Assembly (NCBI GenBank): GCA_018524725.1
Contig: JAEUWP010000401.1
Span: 1-64,000, forward strand
Reading direction: 5' to 3'
Length of the DNA stretch: 64,000 nucleotides
Source of the DNA: Podaxis mareebaensis
Taxonomy: Eukaryota; Basidiomycota; Agaricomycetes; Agaricales; Agaricaceae
A program made the position numbers and the translations under genes. Shown here piece after piece: positions 47,538-59,826 of the stretch. The notes under the pieces were generated by a model. It did not search any database, was not told the origin of the DNA, and saw only the letters and a program-made list of their open reading frames with translations. Position 1 is the stretch's first letter; each line of letters opens with the position of its first letter.

Positions 47538-50500
47538 TCACTCAGCCTCCCTGATAATTGGCCTCTCAATAGCACCAGCAACTCCATCCTCCTCACCCTC
47601 CCCCTCATCCACATACAGTGTATCAACATCCAAATCCTCATCACCATACTTCCTCGCAATCATAGCCCTCAACCTCGTTATCGTATCTTCGCTATCCTTT
47701 ATCGCTTGCAACCTCCTCTCCCCATCATACGATGGGAAGTCTGCATCGACAGGAGTATTGGGGTCCCAGTCAATCTTTGCGCCTTTCCATCCTCCGCCGA
47801 AGTGGACGTAGTTCATGAAGCTACGCCAGAGTGGATCTAGGGAGAGGACGTAAGGGTTTCCAACAACAATAAGCATAGCTTGAGCACGGGTGACAGCAAC
47901 TTGAAAGCGTGTTATTAGGGACTTGGTGATCAAGGTATAGGGGAAAGCATACCATTGAACCGACGCTTGTCAGCGATGAAACCCAAAGACCTGCGTATGT
48001 CGGTGACCACGTAGTTTTGGTTACTTCTAACAGTGGTCATGATGATAACACGTCGTTCCTACGAGAATTCCTGTCAAGTTATATGTAACGAGCAATAAGG
48101 AAAGGCACCCTCACCTGTCCCTGGAAGTGCTCGACACTACCAACGGTGATTCCCTCGAACTTTCGATCGCGAATAAACAACTGCTTGATTTTACACATCT
48201 GTCCATGGTACGGCGCAATGACACCAATGTCCTTCGGACCTAAGTAGCGTCGGATCAGTCAGCACACGCTCTTCTTCACGATTAAGAATGAGTGCGTACG
48301 GATACCATACTTGCGATTATCAATTAATGATTCGCAATACTTTTTAACCAAAATCGCTTCATCGACATTGAAGAATGAGGGTGATTTCTTCTCCCTCTCA
48401 TCCTTCCCCACAACACCATGGAAAATAATGGGGAAGCCTTTCTTCGGGAGCTCGTCTGCATTCTCGAGACTATGAACTATCGGTGCGTCTCCGCAAGGTT
48501 GTAACTCCGATTTGTAGAACCGTTCATTCGGGAATTTCAGGATGTCGGGATGCGAGCGGAAGTTCTTGATGAGCTTGACGATACTGCACATAGACGCTTG
48601 TTAGTAAACAGTCTTGAAAAGAAGAATTCAAGACACAAACGTGATACCACGGCCACCAGGTCCGCTGTATTCCTCCTCTACATTATATATATTCATCTCC
48701 ATCAACCTCGCAAGATAACTCCGCCCCAACCCCAACGTTCTTGCCGTAGGCGAATGCACAATTGGCCCAAGTTGATGGTTATCACCTGCAAGGATAATAT
48801 TTGTGTCCTTTCCCGCGATGCTCTTGATCGGCACCATCACCTCTGGCTCCCTCCCCTGTCCAGCCTCGTCAATGAAAATGTGACTGAAATACCCGCGCTT
48901 GAAACCCAAGCTCGCAGGGATACCACCAGAGAAACACGTAGATACGACAACACGGTACTTGGCCAGGTTTTCGGGACTTGGAACAGCGAAGACCATGTTT
49001 CCGTTGAGGAGCGAGAAGCGCTTGATTGTTGTTGGGACCTCCTCTGCGTTGCGAGTCATGGAGTTGAGGCGGAAGACGACGGAAGGACCGAGATTCTCGA
49101 GTTTGAGAGCAAGCAGGTCTGCGGCGGAATTGCTAGGTGCGCAGGCTAGGATCCGGTTGTTGGGGTTTGCGGCGAGGATTTGCTGGATTGCTTCGACGAG
49201 AGTGACAGTCTTACCAGTGCCAGGTCTATATAGCACACCTGAGTATTATGCGACATGGGGAGATATACACTTACGGCCCAAAGACAATGAATGGAACGCC
49301 TCCAGGTGCCATGTTCAGAATGGCAGCAACAGCGCCCAATTGCTCATCGTCGCCCTCCAACAGACGATTGAATAACGCCAAGCTATTCTTCTGGGCTGCT
49401 GTCGGCCTTTGAACATTTCGTATATGCTCGGGACCAGGAAACAACAGCCTCTTCGGGTCGAAGCTGTTATTCAAGACATGGTACATCCGACGATATGGCA
49501 CGCGATTGAACACAAATTGCACATCAAATGTTGTACCCTGGTAGGTATTGAAATCGTCGCCGAAACGTAGGTGGACATAGTCGAGGTAGACTTTATGAAC
49601 GCGACCTTCGTGCCAGTTTCGTTCTTGGCCATCGGTCCACTCGTCCGCGCGACTTACGAGGATGTAGTCACCAACGAGGACGGACGGGCGATTTTCGGCA
49701 AGACCGCTGACTTTCAAGCTAGGGAGCAAGTCAGGGGACTTGCCGGATGACGAACGACATGGACCTACTCGTATCCTGGATATTTGCGCTCAAGCTCTGC
49801 CCCTTGCAAAGCATATGCCGTTAGATTCTGTCTAAAGACCAGCCCTCTCAGCATATCCAGTCACAGAACACGGTTGAAGGGGGTGACCTACCTCATCTGT
49901 TCCTCCTCAACATACAATAAATACTGGAACCATGTGCCGTACGACTGGATATCGAACACCTTTGGCATCAGTCTCCTGATATTGTGCACAGCGTTCCCCG
50001 CCTTCTTTCCAAAGGCCGCTTCTATGACATACGACGGGACTTGATACTTAGGTAACCTTTCACGCCAACTTGTCGGTGTCCATTGGGGCGGTCTCGTACT
50101 GGGTACGATTCTACCGGTAAGGTTGATCGTAGGACCAGTATTGCCGGTATATGGTGCTTCAGGCCCAAGACGGTCATGAAGATCTGGATCTCCGACTGTC
50201 GCGAGGACCTTACGAGTGATGAGGAAGGCATTTTGTGCATGGGGGTGCACGAAGAGAAGCTCAAGCGTGTCCTCGTACCTCCCTACGTCAGACGCAACGA
50301 AGCGGATCCGAACCGTACGAGGGGAGTTAGGATGGACGTGCTTAGACCTGCCCTTCAGGCGTGCAGTGAAGCTACAGGCAAGGGGAGCATCATCTCATCG
50401 ACTGATATTCCCCGTAAATTAAGGGTAGGAAACTTACAACTTGTCCTGTTCCCTTACGTCCGGTTTACCAATGCGGCAGGTCTGCAATAGGATAGCCTCC

Positions 50501-51150
50501 GCTGTGGTATTCACAACCCGCACCTCAACTTCTACAATCGTATCCGGCGTTACAACCAAGAAGTCCACGCCATTCTTCCAATTCACCTCAATACCGCCTT
50601 TGTCCTGTTCGTTCCCACGTATCGTTTCTTGGATCTCGCGCATGCGTTGCTGCTGCGCGTGATTGTCCATGTGCAGGTCATATTGTGATGTCAGGATAAA
50701 TTTCTTGCACGTAGGACATCGTTTGGTGTCTTGCACGTCATCCCCTAGGCCTCGCATGTTCGGCGGAAGCTGTTGTAATCATTTCCCAGTCATTTCCGGA
50801 CCATAAAAGACGAAGAGAAGGGAAGAAAAAAAGGGAGGAAGAGAAATGATAGGAGAAGCACAGAAAGAAACAGACCAGACCGGGGAGACCAAAGATTAAG
50901 AAAAAAAAGGCAGAAAAATCCGAGCACCTACAGGAATAGAACCCTCCCCAAGACCACCAGGCTCCCTCCCAGCTTGCAGCTCGGCCAACAATTGCCGATG
51001 TCGCCTTCCTCTCTTATGGTTCGTCAAATGTTCCAGCGGAATAACCAGCCCACATGAGCACCCCACGATATCGTGCCTAAACTTGCACCTCTCCCCCTGG
51101 GGACATTCGCCGACGAGGATGTTCCGGCAGAACGGCGATGCCTGAGGCAT
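47538..51150 (-). CDS. SF1 RNA helicase, MOV10/SDE3 type, with N-terminal zinc fingers (copy 3)
   Basis: ATG 51150 to stop 47538-47540. It has the same exon plan as copy 2: CCCH finger CRNILVGECPQGERCKFRH, then CSCGLVIPLEHLTNHKRGRRH, then CPTCKKFILTSQYDLHMDNH. The core has GPPGTGKT across the intron near 49230-49275, ACAPSNSAADLL, DEAGQGREPEVMVP, AGDNHQLGP, IVKLIKNFRSHPDIL, VGSVEHFQGQ joined by splicing to ERRVIIMTTVRSN, and AVTRAQAMLIVVGNP. The acidic tail and final PIIREAE match copy 2. No frame lesion was seen. Copies 2 and 3 lie in direct orientation, so they arose by tandem duplication before the mobile elements entered between them. Substitutions are spread through the gene and both copies keep all motifs, which suggests selection on both (inference). 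Confidence 0.9.
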
Positions 51151-51783
51151 AGTGTAGTGTATATTGGGTAATGGTCAGTAAAGAGCTAATGGGGTGGGGA
51201 AAGAGACCAAGGTAGAGTCGCTGCGAGGCGCCGGGGCAACCTGCGTTCTCGGTGAGGCGTCACCCACACAACCAAACATGCTACCACAACAATCATGCTA
51301 GACCTTCAACAAATCACGAGTGCCCATACAGAAGAAAGAACCACGTCAACAGCTTGGCATGAGTATCTTGATGGTTGATATGATGGATTCTAATTTAAGC
51401 CGTCTGATTTCCAACTCCGCGAACATAAGACCCGAAGAAATATGTAAGCAACAATGTCTACCCACTACACAGCAGGATTATTAAACCCACTTAAGGCATC
51501 CTATATCATCATGGACGTTGCTATCAGGCTGATCACTCGACCAGCCTGAACGGGTGATCGAACCCCCTTCCACCCGAAACATCTCGCATCTGAAATCGCC
51601 CTTAACCAGCTTCTTCTCACTTTATCCACTCCCTGGGATTCAATATGAAACTGTCCAAAACCCCCGTTTCTACAAGGGCCATCCCGCCATTGGTCCGTAG
51701 TTCATGTATTACACATAGATACCACCCAACCAAGGAGTGTAGATACCTTGTTACAGCAACTTCAAACAAGGGATTTTTTACAC
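51151..51783. other. Upstream region of helicase copy 3
   Basis: Alignable in part to the copy 2 upstream region, then unique sequence. No gene recognised. Confidence 0.5.
51394..51432 (-). promoter_or_regulatory. 39-bp block conserved upstream of helicase copies 2 and 3
   Basis: On the plus strand it starts TTTAAGCCGTCTGATTTC and ends CTCCGCGAACATAAGACC. It lies about 244 bases before the copy 3 ATG and is the partner of 34514-34552. Confidence 0.45.
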
Positions 51784-51990
51784 ATAGCGGCATCTAGCGG
51801 TACCGCAGGATCAAACATTTGGCGGGACCCAGTGTGGACATAGCGGTACTTAGCGGTACCGCGGGAAGTGCCGCAGGATTGACCTTGGCGGGACCCCAGC
51901 GGCACTTCGCGGCACCTAGCGGTACTGGGTCCTTGCCCATGCGGGTGTCAGTGATACGCGGGTGCGGCAAATTCTGTAGGCCCGTCTTCA
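51784..51990. repeat. Tandem/palindromic repeats of TAGCGGTACCGC type
   Basis: TAGCGGYA(C/T)CTAGCGGTACCGC followed by AGGATnnA and TTGGCGGGACCC occurs twice in tandem (51788-51831 and 51841-51895), then a shorter third part with GCGGCACTTCGCGGCACC. The GCGGTACCGC core is palindromic. CpG sites are intact here. Confidence 0.65.
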
Positions 51991-52598
51991 ACCATACCAC
52001 TGAATCTACTATCATAAGTCATCCTGGTGCTTTATGAGTACGGAGTTGCCTCTGAAATCGTAGCTAACCTGTCGACGAGATTGCCATGCGCCGTTTATGA
52101 AAGAAAATATTATGGCAATGGGAAACAGGTGTTTCAGGGTTTAAGGATTTTAGTATCAACAAAGAGAAGTTGGAAGTGAGGTGAAGCGAGGAATGATCCT
52201 GTCAAGCAGACTACCCTGATAGGTTTTTGGATCCGAGGGCAAAGGGACAAAGCGGAGGGAAGAACAATAAAGCAAAAATGTATGAATGTGTTGAGCGGCG
52301 TGGAACGTCAAGTCGGGCTTCTGTTCTACGAACTATGCAGGAAATTTGAGATAAAAGAATTGGAGAAACAAAACATGAATACCCAATATGGCGTGAGCAA
52401 TTGGTCGGAGAGGTCACCACATCGAGGGCAGCGGAGGGTCCGCCTCCATACCACACGCGTCAAGGCCCGCAGTAGATCGCCGAGCTCATTATTGATACCT
52501 GCCCGAGCAAGGCATTCACCTTTAAACCGAATATAACGCATCATACCTAATAGGCAAAATCCAGCTTTCTTTGATCTCAGTTACATTGTCTCTAGACA
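51991..52598. other. Intergenic, aminopeptidase P 3' flank
   Basis: Short frames only. No RNA gene or further repeat seen. Confidence 0.5.
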
Positions 52599-55500
52599 TC
52601 ACAAAGGAGACGTCTCTCTCTTCAACCACTCCAACGCCCGCTTATCATGTTGCAATAGCGGCGACACCTTCTCCCAAACCTCAGCATGATAATCATTGAC
52701 CCATTTCTTCTCCTCGTCGTTCAACAAGCTGGTGTCGATCAGTTTCTTATGTATAGGACAGCTACACGTGCAAAGTCAATTGCGAAAACCTAACAGTATA
52801 GGGAAGGATAACGCACAGCGTAACATGCTCAAATCCAAGGTACCCCTTGTCTCCGAAATTATTCGGTGTCTTGACTTCTCGGACGAGGACGATATTCTCA
52901 AGGCGAATGCCGTACTTGCCATCTTCGTAGTATCCGGGCTCATTGGATACAGTCATACCGGCCTTGAGCGGAGCACTATTATAAGCTGGAGCAGATTGTC
53001 AACATTTTTTCGCATAAAATATAGGTGTTGTGACACACCAATTCGTACACCAATACCGTGAGGTCCCTCGTGAACGTTCAGGTAATGACCGACACCGTGG
53101 CCAGTTCCGTGGCTACATAACGAATCAGGACTGCATGGCTGAGCTAAAAGAAATTTGCCTTACCGATAGTCGAGTCCGTCCTTCCACAGGTACCTCCTTG
53201 CCCAGGAATCTCTGTACCGGTTCTCAGCATTCCAATTTCTTTGTGATCAAGTGAGGTTCAAGCATACATCACAAAACCAGTAGTTCCAGTAGGGAAAATT
53301 GCAGTGTCGATCGCGATATGACCTTGGAGTACCCTGGTGAATGATCGTTTCTCGGTTTCTGTAGGAGTGCCGAAGTGCTATCGGGTCCGACCTGTGTCAG
53401 TCGGAGTTTGGGGCCAAACAAAAGGACTACGCTACCCAGGTACGCGTCACATCAGTTGTGCCATCCAAGAATTGCGCTATGCACCGTCGAAAAAGGTTAG
53501 GATAACGGCGGGGGTGGGATAGTGGTATGGAAGACTAACCTCCAGAGTCGCAGAGGTAAATCTAAAGATATCATTAGACATCGTTCCCCTCAAACCTAGG
53601 AAATAGCTCACCTGATCCTTCTTAATAATGGCGCAATCCTCTGGATCCGGCGAATAATGGATAATAGCTTGATATTGACAAACTCAGAATCCTCTTAAGC
53701 CTTTGTAAGCCAGGGACTGCTCACCTCCATTGGGTCCACTAGACGAGATCGTGGTGAAAGAAAGGCCCCTGAACAGGTCCAATTCCCTTCCAAATTCATC
53801 AACCTCTTTGCAACAATAAACCAGCGAAAGGTAATCACTCACGAACGGAACTTCTCCAACTGATCAGCACCCTGACTTTCATTCAGCACCACGCCGTTCT
53901 CCAATTGTTCCTCCAACCACGCAAAGTACCTCGCGAGTGCAACACCATCCCTAATATGGGATTGCCTGAACCCTTCCAACTCCGTCGCATTCTTGATGGC
54001 CTTGAGGTCATTGACAGGCGATCGAGCAATAAGGTAACGATCTTTTCCGATAGCCTCGGCAACAGCGAGCGAGGCTTTATCTCCGATCCAGATTTGCTGC
54101 AGAGGGGTGAGCAAGGGCGGTGAGAAGAAGAGGAGGTGCATACATTTTCCTTATCGAGCTGCAGTTCGTTTGCCAAGTCCTTCAGATGGGGTAAGAACGC
54201 CTCGTATGGCTGAATGTCGGTAACTCCGTCAAGGTACTTGTGCGCGCTTTCGTCGAGCTGGTTTGCGTTCACAAACAGGCTGACCTTGTTCTCGGTCACG
54301 ATCGCATACGAGAAGAATACTTCATCGAATCTCAGGATTCGTCACCACATAGAAAGAACGAGGTGCGACGCACCTGGGTTATAATCGATATCAGATCCGC
54401 GAAGATTGAACAACCAAGCAACCTCGTCCAACATCGTAACAACAACCGCCTTGGCCTTTTTTTTCTTCATTTCCTCCCGAACCTTTGCAATTTTGTCCGC
54501 AGATGATTGACCTATGCAACGTGCGTTGTCGGTTCCCATACTGAAACGAAAAGAAACAAATGAACATACCGGAGTACTTCTCGTCGAGATGGATCACAGG
54601 ATTATGCGGCCGCGCAGGTCGATCAGTCCAAATCTCATCAACAAGGTTCCTCTGAACCGAAACAAGTTTTGAGCCTAACGGTTCAAGTTGTTTGTTCAAC
54701 GACTCCGCGTCCTCTGTCATGCTTAGTGTTCACCGGTGCCAAGCGGTCAGAAGGAGGGCAGGTTGACGCACGAGCAGAGATAAGTGTCGCATCAATTCCA
54801 ATCTTGCTGTCCTTGGGCAGTTTCTGCCATCGGAACATTCGTCAAGGTGGTATGGAGGCAATCTCCAAAGTCGGACTCACCTTGTGTAGAAATTCCTGCC
54901 ACGTTGGGATGTCTACAACTCCTAAGCAACGAAATTATACGCATATATGAACCAGACACACCAGGCATGCCTTGCTTCATCAACGTCCAGTTCCTAGTTA
55001 GGCCCAACTCCAATCAACACCGGTCTAAACCAGTAGAATTTGCGATGGGAGACATACGAGTCGAGCTGCTTCTCCGCCTGCAAAAAGTACCTTCCATCCG
55101 TGAAGAGATATGCTTCAGTGAGCGTGACAATCGCACATCCTATCCAATTCACCACATATCAGTACACACTACACCAGCGTTGCAACATCCATAATAACCA
55201 CATACCAGCGGAGCCATTGAACCCAGAGATATACGCTCGCCTCTGATCGCATTCCGCCAGATACTCGCTCGAATCTACACCCCAGCATGATCGACATCAG
55301 CTTCCTCCGTGGCAAACACCAGAACACGCACGTTGGTCTTCACTCGGCACGACAAACGCATCAACACCAACATCGCCCTGCCTCATCAACCTCCTGATAT
55401 TTTGCAATCGCAGTGTCGTATCGACCGTATATGTTCCCTTAGCGCCCATATTCAAGTCGTTACTCTGTGCTGTGGAACTGGTGGGAGTGGTGGGAGTGGT

Positions 55501-55674
55501 TGGTCGTGTCCGGGTAGTCGCGAAACTCCTCCTTGCTATGCCAAAAACGCGAGCCTTCGTGAATTGCGGTATCCGCGAAGCAGGGACACCAGTGGGAAGG
55601 CAAGTACTGGCAGTACGAGCACACGCTGCGGATTGTCTGATACTTGCCCAAACATGGGCAGTGTGTCTCCACAT
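52599..55674 (-). CDS. Xaa-Pro aminopeptidase (aminopeptidase P, M24B)
   Basis: Removes an N-terminal residue that precedes proline (EC 3.4.11.9), using a two-metal site. From the internal ATG 55449 the protein starts [22 protein letters not shown], then [57 protein letters not shown], the metal ligands DSG and [10 protein letters not shown] (split by an intron near 53490-53545), [61 protein letters not shown] and [10 protein letters not shown]. It ends [13 protein letters not shown] at TGA 52599-52601. About ten short introns are needed and all joins keep the active-site order. An upstream in-frame ATG at 55674 adds 75 residues rich in Arg and Ser with no acidic residue before Asp72, resembling a mitochondrial presequence. 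Either start may be used. Confidence 0.92.
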
Positions 55675-56518
55675 GGCAAGTGACCAAGTCAAAAAGTTAT
55701 TCCTCCGGAACTACGCCTCGTGATTCCTGTTCACCTGTTCATCCACTCGCGCGACACACAACGTGGGTGTGGCCTGCACTTTTTCAGTAGCAGCACAAGG
55801 TCAAGGTGGGAGTTTAGGGAGAAAGAATGATGAAGCAATATTTTCCGTTCCGCGAATTGACTTACGGCACGATTCTCGTTCAGCCCATCCTCAGAGAAGC
55901 CGCCGGCTCGCAAGTCCCTGACGACCCTGCATCCATACCCACGAGGAAAAGCGACGTGTATTTGGCGCGTACAAACCAGAGTACCGACCGATATATAGCC
56001 AAAGGCGATTAAGGTATCAAAGTTGGAATAAAAAAAAAGGAATAAGGAATAAGGTTACGACTGTTATGCTACTACTAGTTATTTGGAATCATCAGGAGGA
56101 CAGTGACGAGGGTGATTGATACAGGATGCGATGGCACGGAAACGAGACAGAACGTGAGGTGCGGGCAAACTGAAAACCGAGAAACACACGGTGGCTGTAC
56201 GGAATGGGGTGAGGGATGCGAGTACGGGAAAGCGTCAGGAGAGGGGTGTATGTTACAAACAGAGGCGATGGGTATGGGTGGACGGATAGTCTGAGACGGT
56301 CAGAACGAAAATGTTCGAGCGACGAATTTTGAAGGTGGACGTGAATATAGAAGAGGAGAAACAATTGCCAGTTGTTACCCTTAGCGAGCGGAAGCTTCCT
56401 AACAAAGTCTTCCGTTCTTACGCTTGTTCTCAAACTGGAGTGGAGGGCGGTATCTCTTGCGTCTATGTCGGAATCTTGAGGTGGGGGCAATAGTTGAGCG
56501 TTGAATGTTGAACGCCGA
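55675..56518. other. Intergenic between aminopeptidase P and Hsp20
   Basis: Aminopeptidase promoter side and Hsp20 3' flank. The minus-strand frame at 56092-56568 has no motif. No gene supported. Confidence 0.5.
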
Positions 56519-57975
56519 TCAATTGATTGGGATCTCTTGCATATCTTGCGCTTCCACAGGCGGTCCAAGATGGATTTTGAGCGTCAGAATCCCCCTTTTC
56601 AACCAAGCTTGGACATCTTCACGCTATACATTCCCGAAACAAAAAGAGGGAAAATACATCAAAATCTCACTCACTCACAGGAATCCAGGATGGAAGACGG
56701 GGAAAGACGTGAAATGAGGGCTAGAATAAGCACGCACTTTCAAATCACTAGGGACCGGGAACGACTTGGAAAACTCCCCAAATTTCCTCTCCCGGATACA
56801 AGACCCAGGAAATTGTCTTACAACCTCGGCACTTGGGGCAGGGAATGCAGGATTCAAAACTCCCCACACCGTGAGCTGCCTCACGCGGTTATGGCGAGCA
56901 GTGGAAAGCGACAATTTCACGTCCTTCTTCTCCACACCAGGGAGCTCGAGTGTGGCAAGCAAAACCCCAGTCTCAGGATCGTAGTGGGTATCTGTCCTAA
57001 GAGTGTAGGTCTTTCGCGTCGGTTGTTGCATGAAGGATGGCGGATTGTCGGGTATGCGGGGCGAAGCATGTAGCAGAGTCGACTGCTGTAATTGTGCGAC
57101 CGGTGAACTAGATACGGACATGAAATGATCAGTGCCCGGTAGCACACCGCACAACAACCGAAAACGTACCTCGCAACCGAGCCTAAGCCCATCACACGGC
57201 CAGACGTGCTTGCGGGCGAGGGCATAGCAGAGGGCAAGGCCGACGGAATGGCCGAAGTAACTGGTACCTGCGCGACCCCAGGAGCCAAATTGTGATGAAC
57301 GAACCTCAGCGGCCCCGGTCCCGATACCTGCGCCTCTCTCATACTCATCGGCCCAGACCGACTCGGTCCAGCGGCAGCAGGGACAGTAGATGGACCTCGC
57401 CCAGACGCCGCGCTCTGTGATCGCCCATAAGGCTGGAGCGACTGCACATACTGCCGTGTCGAGCGTGCAGAACGCACGACCATAGCACTCGAGCTTGGTC
57501 CACTGGCTGTTGACGCTGATGCTGGCGCCCCAGGGGGTTTCGCCGCACCACTGGCACTGCTGCTGCTAGCCTGGTGGTCAATAAAACCGATCATGCCAAT
57601 AAAGTCATCTCTCGGTGTTTCTAACCTTCCTTCTGCAGATCTAAGATCGTGGTGTACGTGGTGAAGGTGAATTGGCGTGTCGTCGATGGTTCCAGACTCA
57701 AGAGAGCCCGGGGGTTGATTTGACTCCATGGATTGGGAATGAGCATCTTCTAGTTGGATAAGTTGAAAAGTCGAAGTAGGTTGAGTGGGCGAATGTTGTT
57801 GTTCTTCTTGCGCTTGCTGGAGTTGCTGTTGCTGTTGTGGTGGTTGTTGGTGCTGGAGTTGTTGCTGTTGTTCTTGTTCACGCTCAACGGTTTCCCATTG
57901 GGGGAAACCATCAATGGGCGTCGGTGGTGTAGAATAACTTTCACCAGAAGTAAATTGTCCGTATGAGTACGACAT
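56519..57975 (-). CDS. Small heat-shock protein (Hsp20/alpha-crystallin) with long disordered N terminus
   Basis: ATG 57975 (MSYSYGQFTSGESYS). The first 260 residues are low complexity: a Gln-rich block near residues 33-60, His/Asp-rich DDTPIHLHHVHHDL, then Ala/Ser/Pro. After an intron near 57100-57170 the alpha-crystallin domain follows: YTLRTDTHYDPETGVLLATLELPGV, KKDVKLSLS, LTVWGVLNPAF, CIRERKFGEFSKSFPVPSDLK. A second intron leads to REDVQAWLKRGILTLKIHLGPP and a stop TGA at 56519-56521. The GVLTLxxP-type motif is kept as GILTLKIHLG. Such proteins hold unfolding clients in the cytosol. The N-terminal extension is far longer than the usual 40-60 residues. TATATAAGG lies about 40 bases upstream of the start. 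Confidence 0.87.
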
Positions 57976-58471
57976 GGCGGTTGAGGAAAACCAGGGAACA
58001 TGGGAGGTATGCCTTATATACCTCCTCCGTCACCTTGAGTCACTTTTCCCGAGTAACGCCCCCCGGACTGGACAAGAATAGAGAACAATGGGGCATGAGG
58101 CGGCTAGACCCCGGAACACAGCCCCGATCAGCCAATCAGATGCGCCTCGGCAAGGCGGGCCGACGCGGGGACCCTGGGAACGCGCCACCTTGGAACGCCA
58201 CGTGATGCGCCTTTATCCATATTTGGAAACGTCTCCCGCCTTCCCGACTTCTCCGCTGCCATCTTTGAGTCGAATCATTCCACTCACCACATAGCACCGC
58301 CTATCTTCCTCCACTCTTACGTTGGGTTACGTGTAGTATGGATACCGCACCGCATTGTGATTCATAAGATAGAATCATTATATTGTCGATACCCATTATG
58401 ATGATACAGTAAGTTCCAAGTCAATTGGAACAAAAACAATGGCTATCACCTTGAATAATTAAATCCCGGCT
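57976..58471. other. Hsp20 promoter region
   Basis: Carries TATATAAGG on the minus strand at 58012-58020. GAA/TTC words are scattered (GGAACG, TTCCCGACTTC near 58190-58250), but I do not see a clean three-unit heat-shock element. No gene. Confidence 0.45.
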
Positions 58472-59826
58472 CTAATTCTCAGAGTCAAAAAACCCAATCC
58501 TAAACCCGCCGACTCGAAATCCTCTAACACGATTTGTGGACGGAGCTTCGGTCGCGGTTGAAGCAATGGATTGGCTCCCAGCGCGACTCCTGGGCATCAA
58601 CGAGCCTGTTTCAGCGATTCGTCCACCGCGCTCGACACTCACACGGTGACTCGTGGAACCACTGGCGTTCCCACTCCGAATATTCCCCGTTTCAGCAGCG
58701 CGACTGGTGCTTCCCCTCCCGGCAAAAGAGTCCCGCCGACTTGAAGGTTCAATAGACGAATGAGGGTGTTGATTAAGTGTCGAGGTCGTGGGTGACCCAA
58801 CAGATGAGGCCAGTGAGGGTGGTGGTACAGAAGGGTATGTGAGAGTTTGAGCAGCGACCATTGCGTTGTGAATTGTCCAAGATTCCGTGGAACTGGGACT
58901 TGTGATATTTGTATTGGTGCTGATATAACTCGCGGGGTTCGTTGATGTGACAGGTGAAAAGGGAAATGGAGACGGGGAGTCTGCGGATGAGGGCGAATGT
59001 GAAAGCGGAGTATTACTTTCGGACAGCGTATTGTGCACAGGCCGATATATTTGCGATGCCGGGCGCGGTATGGGGACGCCGTTCGTCGCTGGGCGAGAAG
59101 ATGGTCCAGCGGACGGATGGTGGATAACTGAAGTCGGCGAAGAAGCCCTAGACAAAGAGCCAGATCTACGGTGTGTAGGCTGCGACAAAGGGTCGGAAGA
59201 ATGACCGATTAGATCGTCCACGGACAAGCCCAGCTGTATGGAAGAGTCAATAACGCATCATAACACCCATTAATCAGAGAAAGAAGCACCCACCCGCCGC
59301 CTATGGTCAATAAGTTCCTCGCGGTAAATATCGTTCAAACGAGTCACTCGAACGTAGTTCCGCTCTGCGGTAACAAGTCTATTTCTCAGCTGCTCGTTCT
59401 CCTGCCTGAGTGCCTCTAACATGGTTTCAAAGCTTGGATCGACAGGGTCCGAAGGGGAGCGGAATCCAAACCTCGCCTCCGGAGACGTGCCCACACTCAT
59501 TATGCCATTGCCCCCAGAGCCGCCGCTTTCCTGCTGTTGCTGTTGCTGGGCTAGCCTCAGCGCCGTGAGTTCCCGCGTGAGCCGATTGACATGGGATTCT
59601 GACTCGGCTTCCAACGTATTCTCAAGGCCAATCTTCTCCTCACGCAGCTACAAAAGACCAGCCTCAGTACGACAGACGTACAATTGTAAGACTCACTGAC
59701 CTTCTCCAGCTTGCGAGACAGGAGATTTATGATACGCTCTTCTTCCGCCTCATACGCATTGATGAGTTCCTCTTGACGACTAGCTGAGCTGGTTGAGAGA
59801 CGGCGAATAGGAGGTGAAATGGACAT
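58472..59826 (-). CDS. Coiled-coil protein related to CCDC6 (DUF2046)
   Basis: ATG 59826 (MSISPPIRRLSTSS). A coiled coil reads EELINAYEAEEERIINLLSRKLEK, then across an intron (59645-59699) LREEKIGLENTLEAESESHVNRLTRELTALRLAQ, then ETMLEALRQENEQLRNRLVTAERNYVRVTRLN. The EEERIINxLSRKLxxLxxEKxxLENxLExExExxVNRL pattern is that of CCDC6. Another intron near 59232-59292 precedes a long Ser/Pro-rich tail ending GFRVGGFRIGFFDSEN, stop TAG at 58472-58474. The fungal role is not known. The QQQQQQ and Ser-rich parts vary in such proteins. Confidence 0.8.

Noticed and set aside
51520..51600. Possible tRNA-like stem (GGGTGATCGAACCCCC)
   Set aside because: No consistent D and anticodon arms around it.
56092..56568. 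Minus-strand frame of 158 codons overlapping the Hsp20 3' end
   Set aside because: It overlaps the last Hsp20 exon in another frame and shows no motif.
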